This document shows positions 1 through 7,004 of a stretch of 47,096 bases of DNA, one piece after another (positions within the stretch are counted from its first letter, which is position 1; every line of letters starts with the position of its first letter). Both the position numbers and the translations under genes were made by a program. The stretch is from Muribaculaceae bacterium. GTDB taxonomy: Bacteria; Bacteroidota; Bacteroidia; Bacteroidales; Muribaculaceae. The notes below the pieces were generated by a model. It did no database searches, was not told the origin of the DNA, and worked only from the letters and a program-made list of their open reading frames with translations. The stretch covers positions 1-47,096 of the forward strand of contig JAGBWK010000009.1 of the NCBI GenBank assembly GCA_017629835.1, in the 5' to 3' direction.

Positions 1-1
1 G

Positions 2-154
2 TATGCTCACGACTATCCCGGCAACTTTGTGCGTCAGCAGTATCTGCCAGATGCTTTGCAAGGCACGCGATTTTGGAATCCGTGTTCCAACCCAGCTGAG
101 GACCGCATTGCTGAGCTCAATCGCTCTCGTTGGGGTTCGTCCGAGGATAAATAA
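2..154 (+). CDS. rarA: RarA/MgsA-type AAA ATPase, C-terminal fragment
   Basis: An open frame runs from the window edge to TAA at 152-154 and gives 50 residues. The end reads YAHDYPGNFVRQQYLPD followed by a G-T-R-F-W-N-P stretch. This matches the C-terminal tail of the replication-associated recombination protein RarA (MgsA), where a Y-P-x-N-x-V-x-Q-x-Y/F-L-P segment precedes a G-x-x-F-Y/W-x-P segment. RarA is a clamp-loader-like ATPase acting at stalled replication forks. The ATPase core lies outside the window, so only the tail motif supports the call. Reading in the frame starting at base 3 gives a longer open frame, but it has no recognisable protein character. Confidence 0.8.
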   Translation, partial: YAHDYPGNFVRQQYLPDALQGTRFWNPCSNPAEDRIAELNRSRWGSSEDK

Positions 155-190
155 TCGGCTGAATTTCAAGAGAGAATCTATACCTACAAG

Positions 191-300
191 TAGGAGAAAT
201 AGGCGACTTAGGCTTCATAGGTAACTTAGGCAGCCTATGAAGATGCGTTGGCTTACGGATGCGTAGGGGGTGTATGGGGTGTATGGGGAGGTATGGGGTT
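191..300. repeat. 9-base-period repeat, copy A
   Basis: TAGG occurs at 191, 200, 209, 218 and 227 and TATG at 236, each exactly 9 bases apart with 5 variable bases between. After a gap the period resumes in G-rich form: TAGG at 264, TATG at 273 and 282, then 292 after a one-base slip. Inside it, CTTCATAGG (213-221) and CCTATGAAG (234-242) form a perfect 9-bp inverted repeat with a 12-base loop. It starts 37 bases after the rarA stop. Related copies lie at 4407-4447 and 22268-22298. Function unknown. Confidence 0.8.
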
Positions 301-356
301 GGGGTGATTAATTTCGGTTGGAAGAGAGGGGGATTGAACATTATTGGGGGGCGAAA

Positions 357-374
357 TGTTATTTTTTTGAAAAA
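357..374 (+). repeat. 18-base direct repeat, upstream copy
   Basis: TGTTATTTTTTTGAAAAA occurs here and again, identically, at 511-528, 154 bases downstream and just before the OmpA-family start codon. The duplication suggests a leader or promoter element copied upstream, but the sequence alone does not show a function. Confidence 0.7.
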
Positions 375-510
375 CGTAGAATTGCGATGAGAATGTCAAT
401 TAGCGATGAAAAACGTTGATTCGCAATGCGTAGATGAAAAGACTAATGCTGAAGATATGAATCACACATAAATAGTTCACAATCAAATATTCTTAAACCA
501 TTATTTAAAT

Positions 511-528
511 TGTTATTTTTTTGAAAAA
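511..528 (+). repeat. 18-base direct repeat, copy next to the OmpA-family start
   Basis: This is the second identical copy of TGTTATTTTTTTGAAAAA. It ends 11 bases before the ATG at 540. Its place suggests part of the promoter or an AU-rich ribosome-loading leader, as is common where Shine-Dalgarno sequences are absent. Confidence 0.7.
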
Positions 529-539
529 TCATTACAACT

Positions 540-1751
540 ATGAAAAAGACCGTCATGATGATTGCAGTCATCGCTATTGGCTCCGTCATCGCTGCCGTTC
601 CGGCAAAAGCACAAGAAACTATTGTTGTTGAAGAGACTACAATCTTCGGCGAAATCGATTGTCAAGATCGCTATTACTCTACGTGGCGCGACAACTGGTT
701 TATTCAGATGGGCGCAGGTATCAACGTTCCGTTTGTTGAAAATTATCTCACAACTGGCGACCCGAACTATCAAATCACAGCAACCTACAATCTTGGTTTC
801 GGCAAATGGATGTCGCCATATTTGGGCTGGCGTATGACAATGTATTATGGCTCAATGCATTGGGATAATGGAGCGTACTCAAAAGCCAAAATGGCAAATG
901 CTAATTTCGACATTATGTGGGATATGTTTAACTCCACTGCTGGCGCTAACCCCAAGCGAGTGTTTTCAATCATACCATTCGTAGGTGTGGGTGGTACATT
1001 CACGTGGGATTTTGATGCACCCTATTCCAACATATATAAATCGGGTGAAGAACTGAAGCAAAATGCGTGGTTGCTCCCTGTGTCGGCTGGTTTGCAACTC
1101 CGATTCCGCCTCTGTTCTTATGCTGATTTCTTCCTTGAAGGGCGTGCATCGCTTTATGGCGACAACTTCAACCTTTGCGCCTATGGCAATCCTATCGATG
1201 TTGACATCACTGCAATTGGTGGCTTCTCGTTCAATATTGGCGGAAGCAATTTCAAAACCTACAATCCATGCAATGATTTGACCTACATTCGCAGTTTGAA
1301 TAATCGCATCAACACATTACGAAACGATTTGGCTGCTACTGCAACTGCGCTCGCTGCAGCTGAGGCTCAGCTCCCATGTCCCGAAGTAGAAGAGGAGGAA
1401 GTTATAATCGAACAGATTGTGGAAACATCGCCGCTTATGTCGACCGTACGCTTTGCTATCAATTCAGCACATATTTCGCCCGAAGAGATGATTAACGTTT
1501 ACAACGTGGCTGAATATCTCAAAGCTAATCCTGATGTAAATGTGGAAATTGTGGGTTATGCCGACAAAGCAACTGGCACTGCTGACTACAACAAGACACT
1601 TTCGCATCAACGCGCTCAATCTGTTCACGATGCATTGACCAAGACCTATGGTATTGCCGCCAATCGTCTCTCGCTTCGAGCTGAAGGTAGCGCAACGCAG
1701 CCCTATGATGTCAACGACTGGAATCGCATCGTGATATTTGTGGCCGAATGA
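540..1751 (+). CDS. OmpA-family outer-membrane protein
   Basis: A 403-residue protein. It opens with a clear signal peptide (MKKTVMMIAVIAIG, cleavage likely after A-K-A at residue 24). Residues about 30-250 are rich in aromatic and alternating polar residues and fit an outer-membrane beta-barrel. A coiled region (260-280) and an acidic hinge (EVEEEEVIIEQ) lead to an OmpA C-terminal domain at about 301-403. That domain carries YNKTLSHQRAQSV, matching the N-x2-L-S-x2-R-A pattern of peptidoglycan-binding OmpA domains. By family it ties the outer membrane to peptidoglycan. It is probably a single-gene unit: a hairpin follows it at 1825-1861 and the next gene has its own promoter. The A-rich leader before the ATG fits strong expression. 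Confidence 0.9.
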   Translation: MKKTVMMIAVIAIGSVIAAVPAKAQETIVVEETTIFGEIDCQDRYYSTWRDNWFIQMGAGINVPFVENYLTTGDPNYQITATYNLGFGKWMSPYLGWRMTMYYGSMHWDNGAYSKAKMANANFDIMWDMFNSTAGANPKRVFSIIPFVGVGGTFTWDFDAPYSNIYKSGEELKQNAWLLPVSAGLQLRFRLCSYADFFLEGRASLYGDNFNLCAYGNPIDVDITAIGGFSFNIGGSNFKTYNPCNDLTYIRSLNNRINTLRNDLAATATALAAAEAQLPCPEVEEEEVIIEQIVETSPLMSTVRFAINSAHISPEEMINVYNVAEYLKANPDVNVEIVGYADKATGTADYNKTLSHQRAQSVHDALTKTYGIAANRLSLRAEGSATQPYDVNDWNRIVIFVAE

Positions 1752-1824
1752 TGCGTTCGAATAGATTGATGAACCAAATCTGAAGCCATACGGCAACGTA
1801 AAACATCGTTGATTTAACTTGAAG

Positions 1825-1861
1825 AATCTTCCACACAGGCAAATGGTCGGTGTGGAAGATT
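1825..1861 (+). terminator. Hairpin after the OmpA-family gene
   Basis: AATCTTCCACAC (1825-1836) pairs perfectly with GTGTGGAAGATT (1850-1861), a 12-bp stem with a 13-base loop. The U-tract is weak, so it may be an imperfect intrinsic terminator or a 3' stabilising hairpin. Confidence 0.6.
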
Positions 1862-1925
1862 TGTCGTAAAAGGTGGATAGCGGCGATAATATTTATTTTT
1901 CGAGAATAAAAAATTGGAAATATAA

Positions 1926-1956
1926 ATTGCTTTTCGCTGCAAAGATTGTAAATTTG
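1926..1956 (+). promoter_or_regulatory. Bacteroidetes promoter for pta-ackA
   Basis: The -7 box TAAATTTG (1949-1956) is an exact TAnnTTTG match. An ATTG -33 element (1926-1929) lies 19 bases upstream. Transcription should start near 1962. Confidence 0.65.
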
Positions 1957-2065
1957 TAGTTGAATTAATTACGGCATCGAAGGTAGGTTGCGCCCCCTCA
2001 TAAAGAGCGAGAAAAGCAGCAGCGATGCTTCATCGAAGGATAAAAGACTAAACATATATTCAATT
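1957..2065 (+). other. pta-ackA leader
   Basis: About 105 bases lie between the inferred transcription start and the pta ATG. The reading frame stays open upstream to a TTG at 1988, but those 26 extra residues (polar, S/K-rich) do not look like Pta. A small CGATG-CTT-CATCG hairpin lies at about 2022-2034. Together with the terminator and promoter upstream, this accounts for the 1752-2065 gap; nothing else was seen in it. Confidence 0.4.
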
Positions 2066-3082
2066 ATGAAACTTTTTGAAAAAATGACACTGTGCGCTAA
2101 AGCCGACAAGCAGCGCATTGTGCTTCCAGAATCGACCGAACAGCGTACGCTCACGGCTGCCGACAAGATTCTTGCCGATGAAATCGCCGAAGTAATCCTT
2201 ATTGGCGACCCAGCTGAGATAAATGCAAAAGCAGCGGAATTGAATCTTGGCAACATCGCAAAGGCTACGATTGTCAATCCTGCCGATGAGGCTGTAATCG
2301 ACAAATATGCCCCTATCTTCTACGAGCTACGCAAGAGCAAAGGTGTGACTATGGAAGATGCTCGCAAAACTGCTCAGAATCCGCTTTATCTTGGTTGCTT
2401 ATTGGTGAAAAATGGCGACGCCGACGGACAAGTTGCTGGCGCTATCAACACTACAGGCAATGTGCTCCGCGCTGCATTCCAAGTGATTAAGACAAAGCCT
2501 GGAATCAATGTGGTGAGCGGTGCATTCATTATGATGTTGCCCGATGGACTTGACTATGGAACCGACGGTGTGCTCATCTTTGCCGACTGCGCAGTAGTGC
2601 CCGACCCCTCGGCAGCTGACCTTGCTCAAATCGCCGTTTCGGCAGCTGAAACGGCTCGCGATATAGCTCACATCGAGCCTCGAGTATCAATCCTTAGCTT
2701 CTCAACCAAGGGTAGTGCTAAGCATGAGCGCGTTGACAAGGTGATTGAAGCTACTCGTTTGGCTCGTGAACTTGCTCCCGACCTGTTGCTCGACGGCGAG
2801 CTTCAAGCTGACGCATCACTCGTGCCAAGCGTTGCAAACCAAAAAGCGCCCGATTCGCCAATCAAGGGACGTGCAAATGTGCTCGTGTTCCCCTCGCTCG
2901 AAGTTGGCAACATTGCATACAAGCTCGTGCAGCGCTTAGGTGGCGTTGAGGCTGTAGGTCCAGTGCTTCAAGGTCTTGCTGCACCAGTCAACGACCTTTC
3001 GCGCGGCTGCTCACCCGAAGATATCTATAAAACAGTCATCATAACTTGTAATCAGGCTATCGGTGCAAAACAATCAAAATAA
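2066..3082 (+). CDS. pta: Phosphate acetyltransferase
   Basis: A 338-residue protein that converts acetyl-CoA and phosphate to acetyl phosphate and CoA, in the cytoplasm. The start at 2066 (MKLFEKMTLCAKADKQRIVLP) was chosen because this is the usual N-terminus and length of short-form Pta; a longer frame back to 1988 adds 26 atypical residues. Family landmarks include VLPESTEQRT near the start, the G-x-x-L-V-K-N-G-D-A-D-G segment, and the C-terminal GPVLQGLAAPVNDLSRGCS block characteristic of the PTA_PTB fold. There is no extra N-terminal regulatory domain. It is followed after 37 bases by ackA, so the pair forms the acetate fermentation (substrate-level ATP) pathway, transcribed from the promoter near 1949. 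Confidence 0.96.
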   Translation: MKLFEKMTLCAKADKQRIVLPESTEQRTLTAADKILADEIAEVILIGDPAEINAKAAELNLGNIAKATIVNPADEAVIDKYAPIFYELRKSKGVTMEDARKTAQNPLYLGCLLVKNGDADGQVAGAINTTGNVLRAAFQVIKTKPGINVVSGAFIMMLPDGLDYGTDGVLIFADCAVVPDPSAADLAQIAVSAAETARDIAHIEPRVSILSFSTKGSAKHERVDKVIEATRLARELAPDLLLDGELQADASLVPSVANQKAPDSPIKGRANVLVFPSLEVGNIAYKLVQRLGGVEAVGPVLQGLAAPVNDLSRGCSPEDIYKTVIITCNQAIGAKQSK

Positions 3083-3119
3083 TAGGCTAATCACTAATAT
3101 CTAAACCTCTAATATCATT

Positions 3120-4331
3120 ATGAAAATTCTTGTTCTCAACTGCGGAAGTTCATCCGTTAAATATAAATTGATTGATACGGCAACAGAAAATACCCTTGCT
3201 GAGGGTGGCGTTGAAAAAATCGGGCTCGAAGGTGGCTTTTTGAAATTCAAACGTCCCGACGGCTCAAAGGATATTATTGAACTTGGCAAGACTGACCACA
3301 AGGGCTCAGTTATGGCTATTCTCAATCTGTTGACCGATGCCAAAGAGGGTTGCATCAAGAGTTACGATGAAATTGACGCAGTGGGTCATCGCGTGGTTCA
3401 CGGTGCTGAAAAATTCAATAAGAGTGTGCTTATCACCGACGAAGTGATTCAGCAGGTAAAGGATTGCTACGACATTGCTCCGCTCCACAATCCTGCAAAT
3501 ATCACTGGTATTGAGGCTATTTCGGCAATTCTACCCAATGTGAAGCAAGTTGGTGTGTTCGACACAGCATTCCACCAGACAATGCCAGCGAGCTCATATA
3601 TGTATGCGCTTCCATATCGCTTCTATAAAGAAGACGGCGTGCGTCGCTATGGATTCCATGGTACAAGCCACCGCTATGTGTCGAAGCGTGTGTGCGAAAT
3701 TTTGGGCGTCAATCCCAAGGATGTGAAGATAATCACTTGCCATATCGGCAATGGTGGCTCAATCACAGCTGTAGAGTATGGCAAGAGTGTTGACACATCA
3801 ATGGGTCTTACACCAACAGAGGGGCTTATGATGGGCACACGAGTAGGCGACGTTGACCCCGGTGCGCTTACATTCCTTATGAAGAAGCATAACCTCTCAG
3901 CTGATGATTTGCAGACTATCATCAACAAGGAGAGTGGCGTGGCAGGCGTAAGCGAGCTTTCAAGCGATATGCGCGACATCGAAAGTGCCGTTGCAAATGG
4001 TCACGAGCGTGCAACTCTTGCTTTGGATATGTATGAGAAACGTATCGTAAAATATATTGGTGCTTATGCAGCTGAAATGGGGGGTGTGGATATCATCGTG
4101 TTCACTGGCGGTGTAGGCGAAAACCAAGTTGGCACACGCTCTGCAGTATGCCGTCCACTCGGATTTATGGGTGTGAAAATCGACGAAGAACTCAATTCAA
4201 AAATCCGTGGCGTAGAAACAGTGATTTCAACTGCCGACTCTAAGGTGAAGGTTGTGGTTGTTCCTACTGATGAAGAATTGATGATTGCTCGCGACACTGA
4301 GGCAATTGTCAATGGCCGTCAGCCCGAATAA
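3120..4331 (+). CDS. ackA: Acetate kinase
   Basis: A 403-residue enzyme, the usual family length, converting acetyl phosphate and ADP to acetate and ATP. Signatures run in order: VLNCGSSSVKYKL at the N-terminus (with the conserved Asn7), HRVVHGAEKF, DTAFHQTMP, GFHGTSHRYV with the active-site His, HIGNGGSI, MGTRVGDVDPG with the conserved Arg, and VFTGGVGEN near the C-terminus. It is cotranscribed with pta and ends at a strong intrinsic terminator (4356-4393). This is the ATP-yielding last step of acetate production, expected in a fermenting gut anaerobe. Confidence 0.97.
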   Translation: MKILVLNCGSSSVKYKLIDTATENTLAEGGVEKIGLEGGFLKFKRPDGSKDIIELGKTDHKGSVMAILNLLTDAKEGCIKSYDEIDAVGHRVVHGAEKFNKSVLITDEVIQQVKDCYDIAPLHNPANITGIEAISAILPNVKQVGVFDTAFHQTMPASSYMYALPYRFYKEDGVRRYGFHGTSHRYVSKRVCEILGVNPKDVKIITCHIGNGGSITAVEYGKSVDTSMGLTPTEGLMMGTRVGDVDPGALTFLMKKHNLSADDLQTIINKESGVAGVSELSSDMRDIESAVANGHERATLALDMYEKRIVKYIGAYAAEMGGVDIIVFTGGVGENQVGTRSAVCRPLGFMGVKIDEELNSKIRGVETVISTADSKVKVVVVPTDEELMIARDTEAIVNGRQPE

Positions 4332-4355
4332 GGACTATCGTATATATAATATAAT

Positions 4356-4393
4356 GTGTCGCAGCGCTGATTTGCGTTGCGACACTTTTCTTG
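4356..4393 (+). terminator. Intrinsic terminator of pta-ackA
   Basis: GTGTCGCAGCGC (4356-4367) pairs with GCGTTGCGACAC (4374-4385), a 12-bp stem with one G-U pair and a 6-base loop. TTTTCTTG follows. It starts 24 bases after the ackA stop. Confidence 0.85.
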
Positions 4394-4404
4394 TGAGGTG
4401 TGAT

Positions 4405-4449
4405 CATAGGTTGCATAGGTCTCTTAGGTAACCTAAGGAACGATAAGAG
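4405..4449. repeat. 9-base-period repeat, copy B
   Basis: TAGG at 4407, 4416 and 4425 and TAAG at 4434 are exactly 9 bases apart; a further TAAG at 4444 is displaced by one base. CTTAGGTAACCTAAG (4423-4437) is a perfect palindrome around one central base. It lies between the ackA terminator and the convergent 3' end of the AraC gene, the same kind of position as copies A and C. Confidence 0.8.
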
Positions 4450-4474
4450 ATGAGGGTAATTGTTGGGAGGGGGA

Positions 4475-5368
4475 TTAGCCGCGGGTGAGTTGGCGGTAGG
4501 TGGTGGGGGATGAGCCCATGATTTTGGTGAATATTCGTGTGAAATAGCCAGTGTCGTCGTAGCCGAGTTTGGCGGCAATTTGATTGACTTTCATCTCGGT
4601 GTTGTCGAGCATGTTGGCAGCGGCTTGCATTTTCAGTAGGTTGAAGTAGGAGAGTGGTGCGTGGCCGATGCTTTTGCGGAAGAGTGATGCGAAGTGGTTG
4701 GGGGTGTAGCCAGTGAATTCGGCAAGTTGGCTAAGGGTTAGGTGTTTTTCAATGTTTTCCTTCATGTAGTGCACTGCTACGTGGCAGATGTTGTCGTTGG
4801 AGGGTTCTTTGTTGCCAGAGTTTGCGCGACGAAAAACGTCGACGTAGCGTATTGAGCCGAAGAAGTGGTGCAGGATAGAGTGGGCGTAATGGAGATTTTC
4901 GCGGTTGTAGCCCGACTTGAGTGTGAATAGCATTTCTTCGAACAGCGACAGGCGGTCGGAGATGCGCGAGGTGGCAGAAGGCTCGGCGGTGTGAGGCACT
5001 TGTAGGCCTTCGGCATTGCGTGCGGCGACTGAGCCATTGAAGTGAAACCAATAAATCGACCATGGATTTTTGGGGTCGGAGCCATATGAGTGGGGCTCGC
5101 CAGCGGGTAGCACAAAATACTGATTTGGGCCGATTTCGTGACGGCTATTTCCGTATTTATACCAGCCTTTGCCTTCGGAGCAGTAGATGAAAATGTATTG
5201 AGGTATGGGCTCGTTGCGTTCGCGGAAATGATGTCGAGCTTTGGGGTAGTAGCCTATGTCAGTTAGATATAGCAGTTGACAATAGGGGTCTTGCTCCATG
5301 TAATCGATAATCATTTTAGGGATGATGAGCGATCGTTCGCCTTTGAAGCCGTCTTTAATTTTCAGCAT
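4475..5368 (-). CDS. AraC-family regulator with cupin sensor domain
   Basis: A transcription factor of 297 residues from the preferred start. The N-terminal half is an AraC-type cupin that would bind a small effector; its core reads YIFIYCSEGKGWYKYG and continues through a P-A-G-E-P-H-S-Y segment. The C-terminal 100 residues carry the two helix-turn-helices: LTLSQLAEFTGYTPNHFASL and then the VNQIAAKLGYDDTGYFTRIF signature. A start at 5416 adds 16 residues; 5368 (MLKIKDGFKGE) is favoured because such proteins commonly begin near this D-G-F-x-G motif. It diverges from the sugar-porter and DUF5107 genes, so it probably controls them in response to a sugar. The effector is unknown. Confidence 0.9.
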   Translation of the reverse strand: MLKIKDGFKGERSLIIPKMIIDYMEQDPYCQLLYLTDIGYYPKARHHFRERNEPIPQYIFIYCSEGKGWYKYGNSRHEIGPNQYFVLPAGEPHSYGSDPKNPWSIYWFHFNGSVAARNAEGLQVPHTAEPSATSRISDRLSLFEEMLFTLKSGYNRENLHYAHSILHHFFGSIRYVDVFRRANSGNKEPSNDNICHVAVHYMKENIEKHLTLSQLAEFTGYTPNHFASLFRKSIGHAPLSYFNLLKMQAAANMLDNTEMKVNQIAAKLGYDDTGYFTRIFTKIMGSSPTTYRQLTRG

Positions 5369-5474
5369 AGAGAGGTGATGTTTATTATGTGTGGCAATGT
5401 ATCGGCTGTATGCCAAATAGTTAGATTGGGTTTTGGACTGTTTGCAAAAATGGCAGTATCAATAAATGATGTCG

Positions 5475-5482
5475 CAAATATA
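5475..5482 (-). promoter_or_regulatory. Possible -7 box for the AraC gene
   Basis: The minus-strand reading is TATATTTG, an exact TAnnTTTG match. No clear -33 TTTG lies at the right distance, which fits a weak or activator-dependent promoter. Confidence 0.4.
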
Positions 5483-5526
5483 AGTAAAAATCGTAAGATT
5501 GTCCATATTTTATCTAATAAAATCCA

Positions 5527-5557
5527 TTGTAAGCAAGATATAAAGGTTATAATTTTG
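5527..5557 (+). promoter_or_regulatory. Promoter for the sugar-porter/DUF5107 operon
   Basis: TTG (5527-5529), a 20-base spacer and TAATTTTG (5550-5557, exact TAnnTTTG) predict a start near 5563, about 45 bases before the MFS start codon. It lies in the 192-240-base divergent region shared with the AraC gene, where an operator for that regulator would be expected. Confidence 0.65.
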
Positions 5558-5608
5558 CAACAGATACGATATGTGTCCAATACCAGAGAAACAAATCCTT
5601 AAAATATT

Positions 5609-6967
5609 ATGAATAAGTTTAACAAATCATTTACGTATTTTATTTGCGTGGTATCCGCTATGGGCGGCTTGCTATTCGGTTATGACTGGGTAGTGATAGG
5701 TGGCGCAAAGATTTTCTATGAACTATATTTCGATATTGCAGATGTCCCCACAATGCAGGGATTGGCAATGAGTATTGCACTTGCAGGGTGCTTAATCGGC
5801 GCAGTTACAGCCGGCTCGCTCGCCGACCGCATCGGGCGCAAGAAATTGCTGATAGTATCGGCTATTATTTTTGGCGTAACAGCCTATGGCACAGGTGCGT
5901 TCGACGTGTTTGGGTGGTTCCTCGTAGTGCGCTTCCTTGGTGGTATTGCCATTGGTATTGCATCGGGTCTTTCTCCTATGTATATTGCCGAAGTAGCACC
6001 TCCCAGTATTCGTGGTAAACTTGTGTCGCTCAATCAGTTGACTATCGTTATTGGTATCCTTTCGGCACAGGTTGTCAATTGGCTTTTGGTTAGTGATGAT
6101 CAAGCATGGAACATTGATATGGCATGGCGTTGGATGTTCTGGGCTGCTGCAGTGCCCTCAGTAGTATTCCTCGTGTTGGCATTCTTCATTCCAGAGAGCC
6201 CACGTTGGTTGTTCCTCAAGAAGCGTTACGACGAAGCAAAAGATATATTGTCGAAGATTGGTGGCGAAGATTATGCTGAGTCAGAAACTCAGGGCTATTT
6301 GGCATCGGAAAAGGATGCAGCGCAGCAAGCTGGGCTCAAAGTGTTGTTCAGCCGTCCTTACCGCTTAGTGCTTCTGATTGGTATCGTTGCAGCAATGTTT
6401 CAGCAATGGTGTGGAACAAACGTAATCTTCAACTATGCTCAGGAGATATTCAAGAGCGCAGGCTACGAAGTTGGCGATACATTCTTCAATATTGTAGTGA
6501 CAGGTATTGCAAACTTGGTGTTTACGTTTGTGGCAATATATACAGTTGATAAGCTCGGTCGCCGATTCCTTATGCTATTTGGTGCTGCAGGGCTTGCTGT
6601 GATTTATTTCATACTTGGTGGTTGCTATCAATTGCAACTGACAGGCTTTGGTATGGTGTGCCTTGTGGTATTGGCAATCGCTTGCTATGCAATGACGCTT
6701 GGCCCTGTCACTTGGGTGCTTCTTGCAGAGATATTCCCCAACAAAGTGCGCGCGATAGCCGTAGCTACATCGACATTTGCCCTTTGGCTTGCAAGCTGCT
6801 TGCTCACCTACACATTCCCATTGCTCAACGCAGCACTTTCAACAGGTGGTACGTTCTGGGTATACGCAACAATCTGTGCATTAGGCTTCATCTTCTTCTG
6901 GTTCAAGCTTCCCGAAACTAAGGGTAAGACACTTGAACAGCTTGAGGACGAACTCGTTAAGAAATAA
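5609..6967 (+). CDS. Sugar-porter family MFS transporter
   Basis: A 452-residue inner-membrane protein with about 12 hydrophobic segments. It carries sugar-porter hallmarks: GGLLFGYDWVVIGGAK in helix 1, DRIGRKK in the 2-3 loop, PESPRWLF before the central loop, DKLGRR in the 8-9 loop, and PETKGKTLEQLE at the C-terminus. These place it with XylE/GalP-like H+-coupled monosaccharide transporters. Helix 1 has D-W-V-V-I-G-G-A where most relatives have D-T-x-V-I-S-G, so substrate choice may differ. It is followed after 37 bases by the DUF5107 gene and sits opposite an AraC regulator; together they look like an uptake and use locus. The sugar cannot be read from sequence. Confidence 0.93.
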   Translation: MNKFNKSFTYFICVVSAMGGLLFGYDWVVIGGAKIFYELYFDIADVPTMQGLAMSIALAGCLIGAVTAGSLADRIGRKKLLIVSAIIFGVTAYGTGAFDVFGWFLVVRFLGGIAIGIASGLSPMYIAEVAPPSIRGKLVSLNQLTIVIGILSAQVVNWLLVSDDQAWNIDMAWRWMFWAAAVPSVVFLVLAFFIPESPRWLFLKKRYDEAKDILSKIGGEDYAESETQGYLASEKDAAQQAGLKVLFSRPYRLVLLIGIVAAMFQQWCGTNVIFNYAQEIFKSAGYEVGDTFFNIVVTGIANLVFTFVAIYTVDKLGRRFLMLFGAAGLAVIYFILGGCYQLQLTGFGMVCLVVLAIACYAMTLGPVTWVLLAEIFPNKVRAIAVATSTFALWLASCLLTYTFPLLNAALSTGGTFWVYATICALGFIFFWFKLPETKGKTLEQLEDELVKK

Positions 6968-7004
6968 TTCAACTTAAAGAATAAGTAAACATATAACACA
7001 TATT

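Larger units (their letters stand above)
155..539. other. Intergenic region between rarA and the OmpA-family gene
   Basis: This 385-base stretch holds no convincing gene. It contains a 9-base-period repeat (191-300), then an AT-rich segment with two identical 18-base elements (357-374 and 511-528). Between them lie GCGATGA half-sites with flanking AATT (380-392 and 398-411). An ATTGCGA/TCGCAAT inverted pair sits at 381-387 and 421-427. No exact TAnnTTTG promoter box was found before the OmpA-family gene. Confidence 0.6.

Noticed and set aside
3..224. Open frame of 73 codons at the left edge, plus strand
   Set aside because: The frame one base earlier encodes the recognisable RarA tail; this frame has shadow-type composition and runs into the 9-base repeat.
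268..305. G-rich GTATGGGG run considered as a G-quadruplex
   Set aside because: G-runs of four or more are spaced suitably, but the run is better explained as part of the 9-base-period array; quadruplex formation was not pursued as a separate claim.
117..341. Minus-strand open frame rich in Pro, His and Ile
   Set aside because: Its composition comes from the repeat array read in reverse; no start context or protein motif.
1988..2065. Upstream in-frame extension of pta from a TTG
   Set aside because: It adds 26 polar residues not found in the family, while the ATG at 2066 gives the standard N-terminus.
5276..5602. Plus-strand open frame overlapping the AraC start and the divergent promoter region
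   Set aside because: It covers the divergent promoter region and the antisense of the AraC gene; no recognisable motif.
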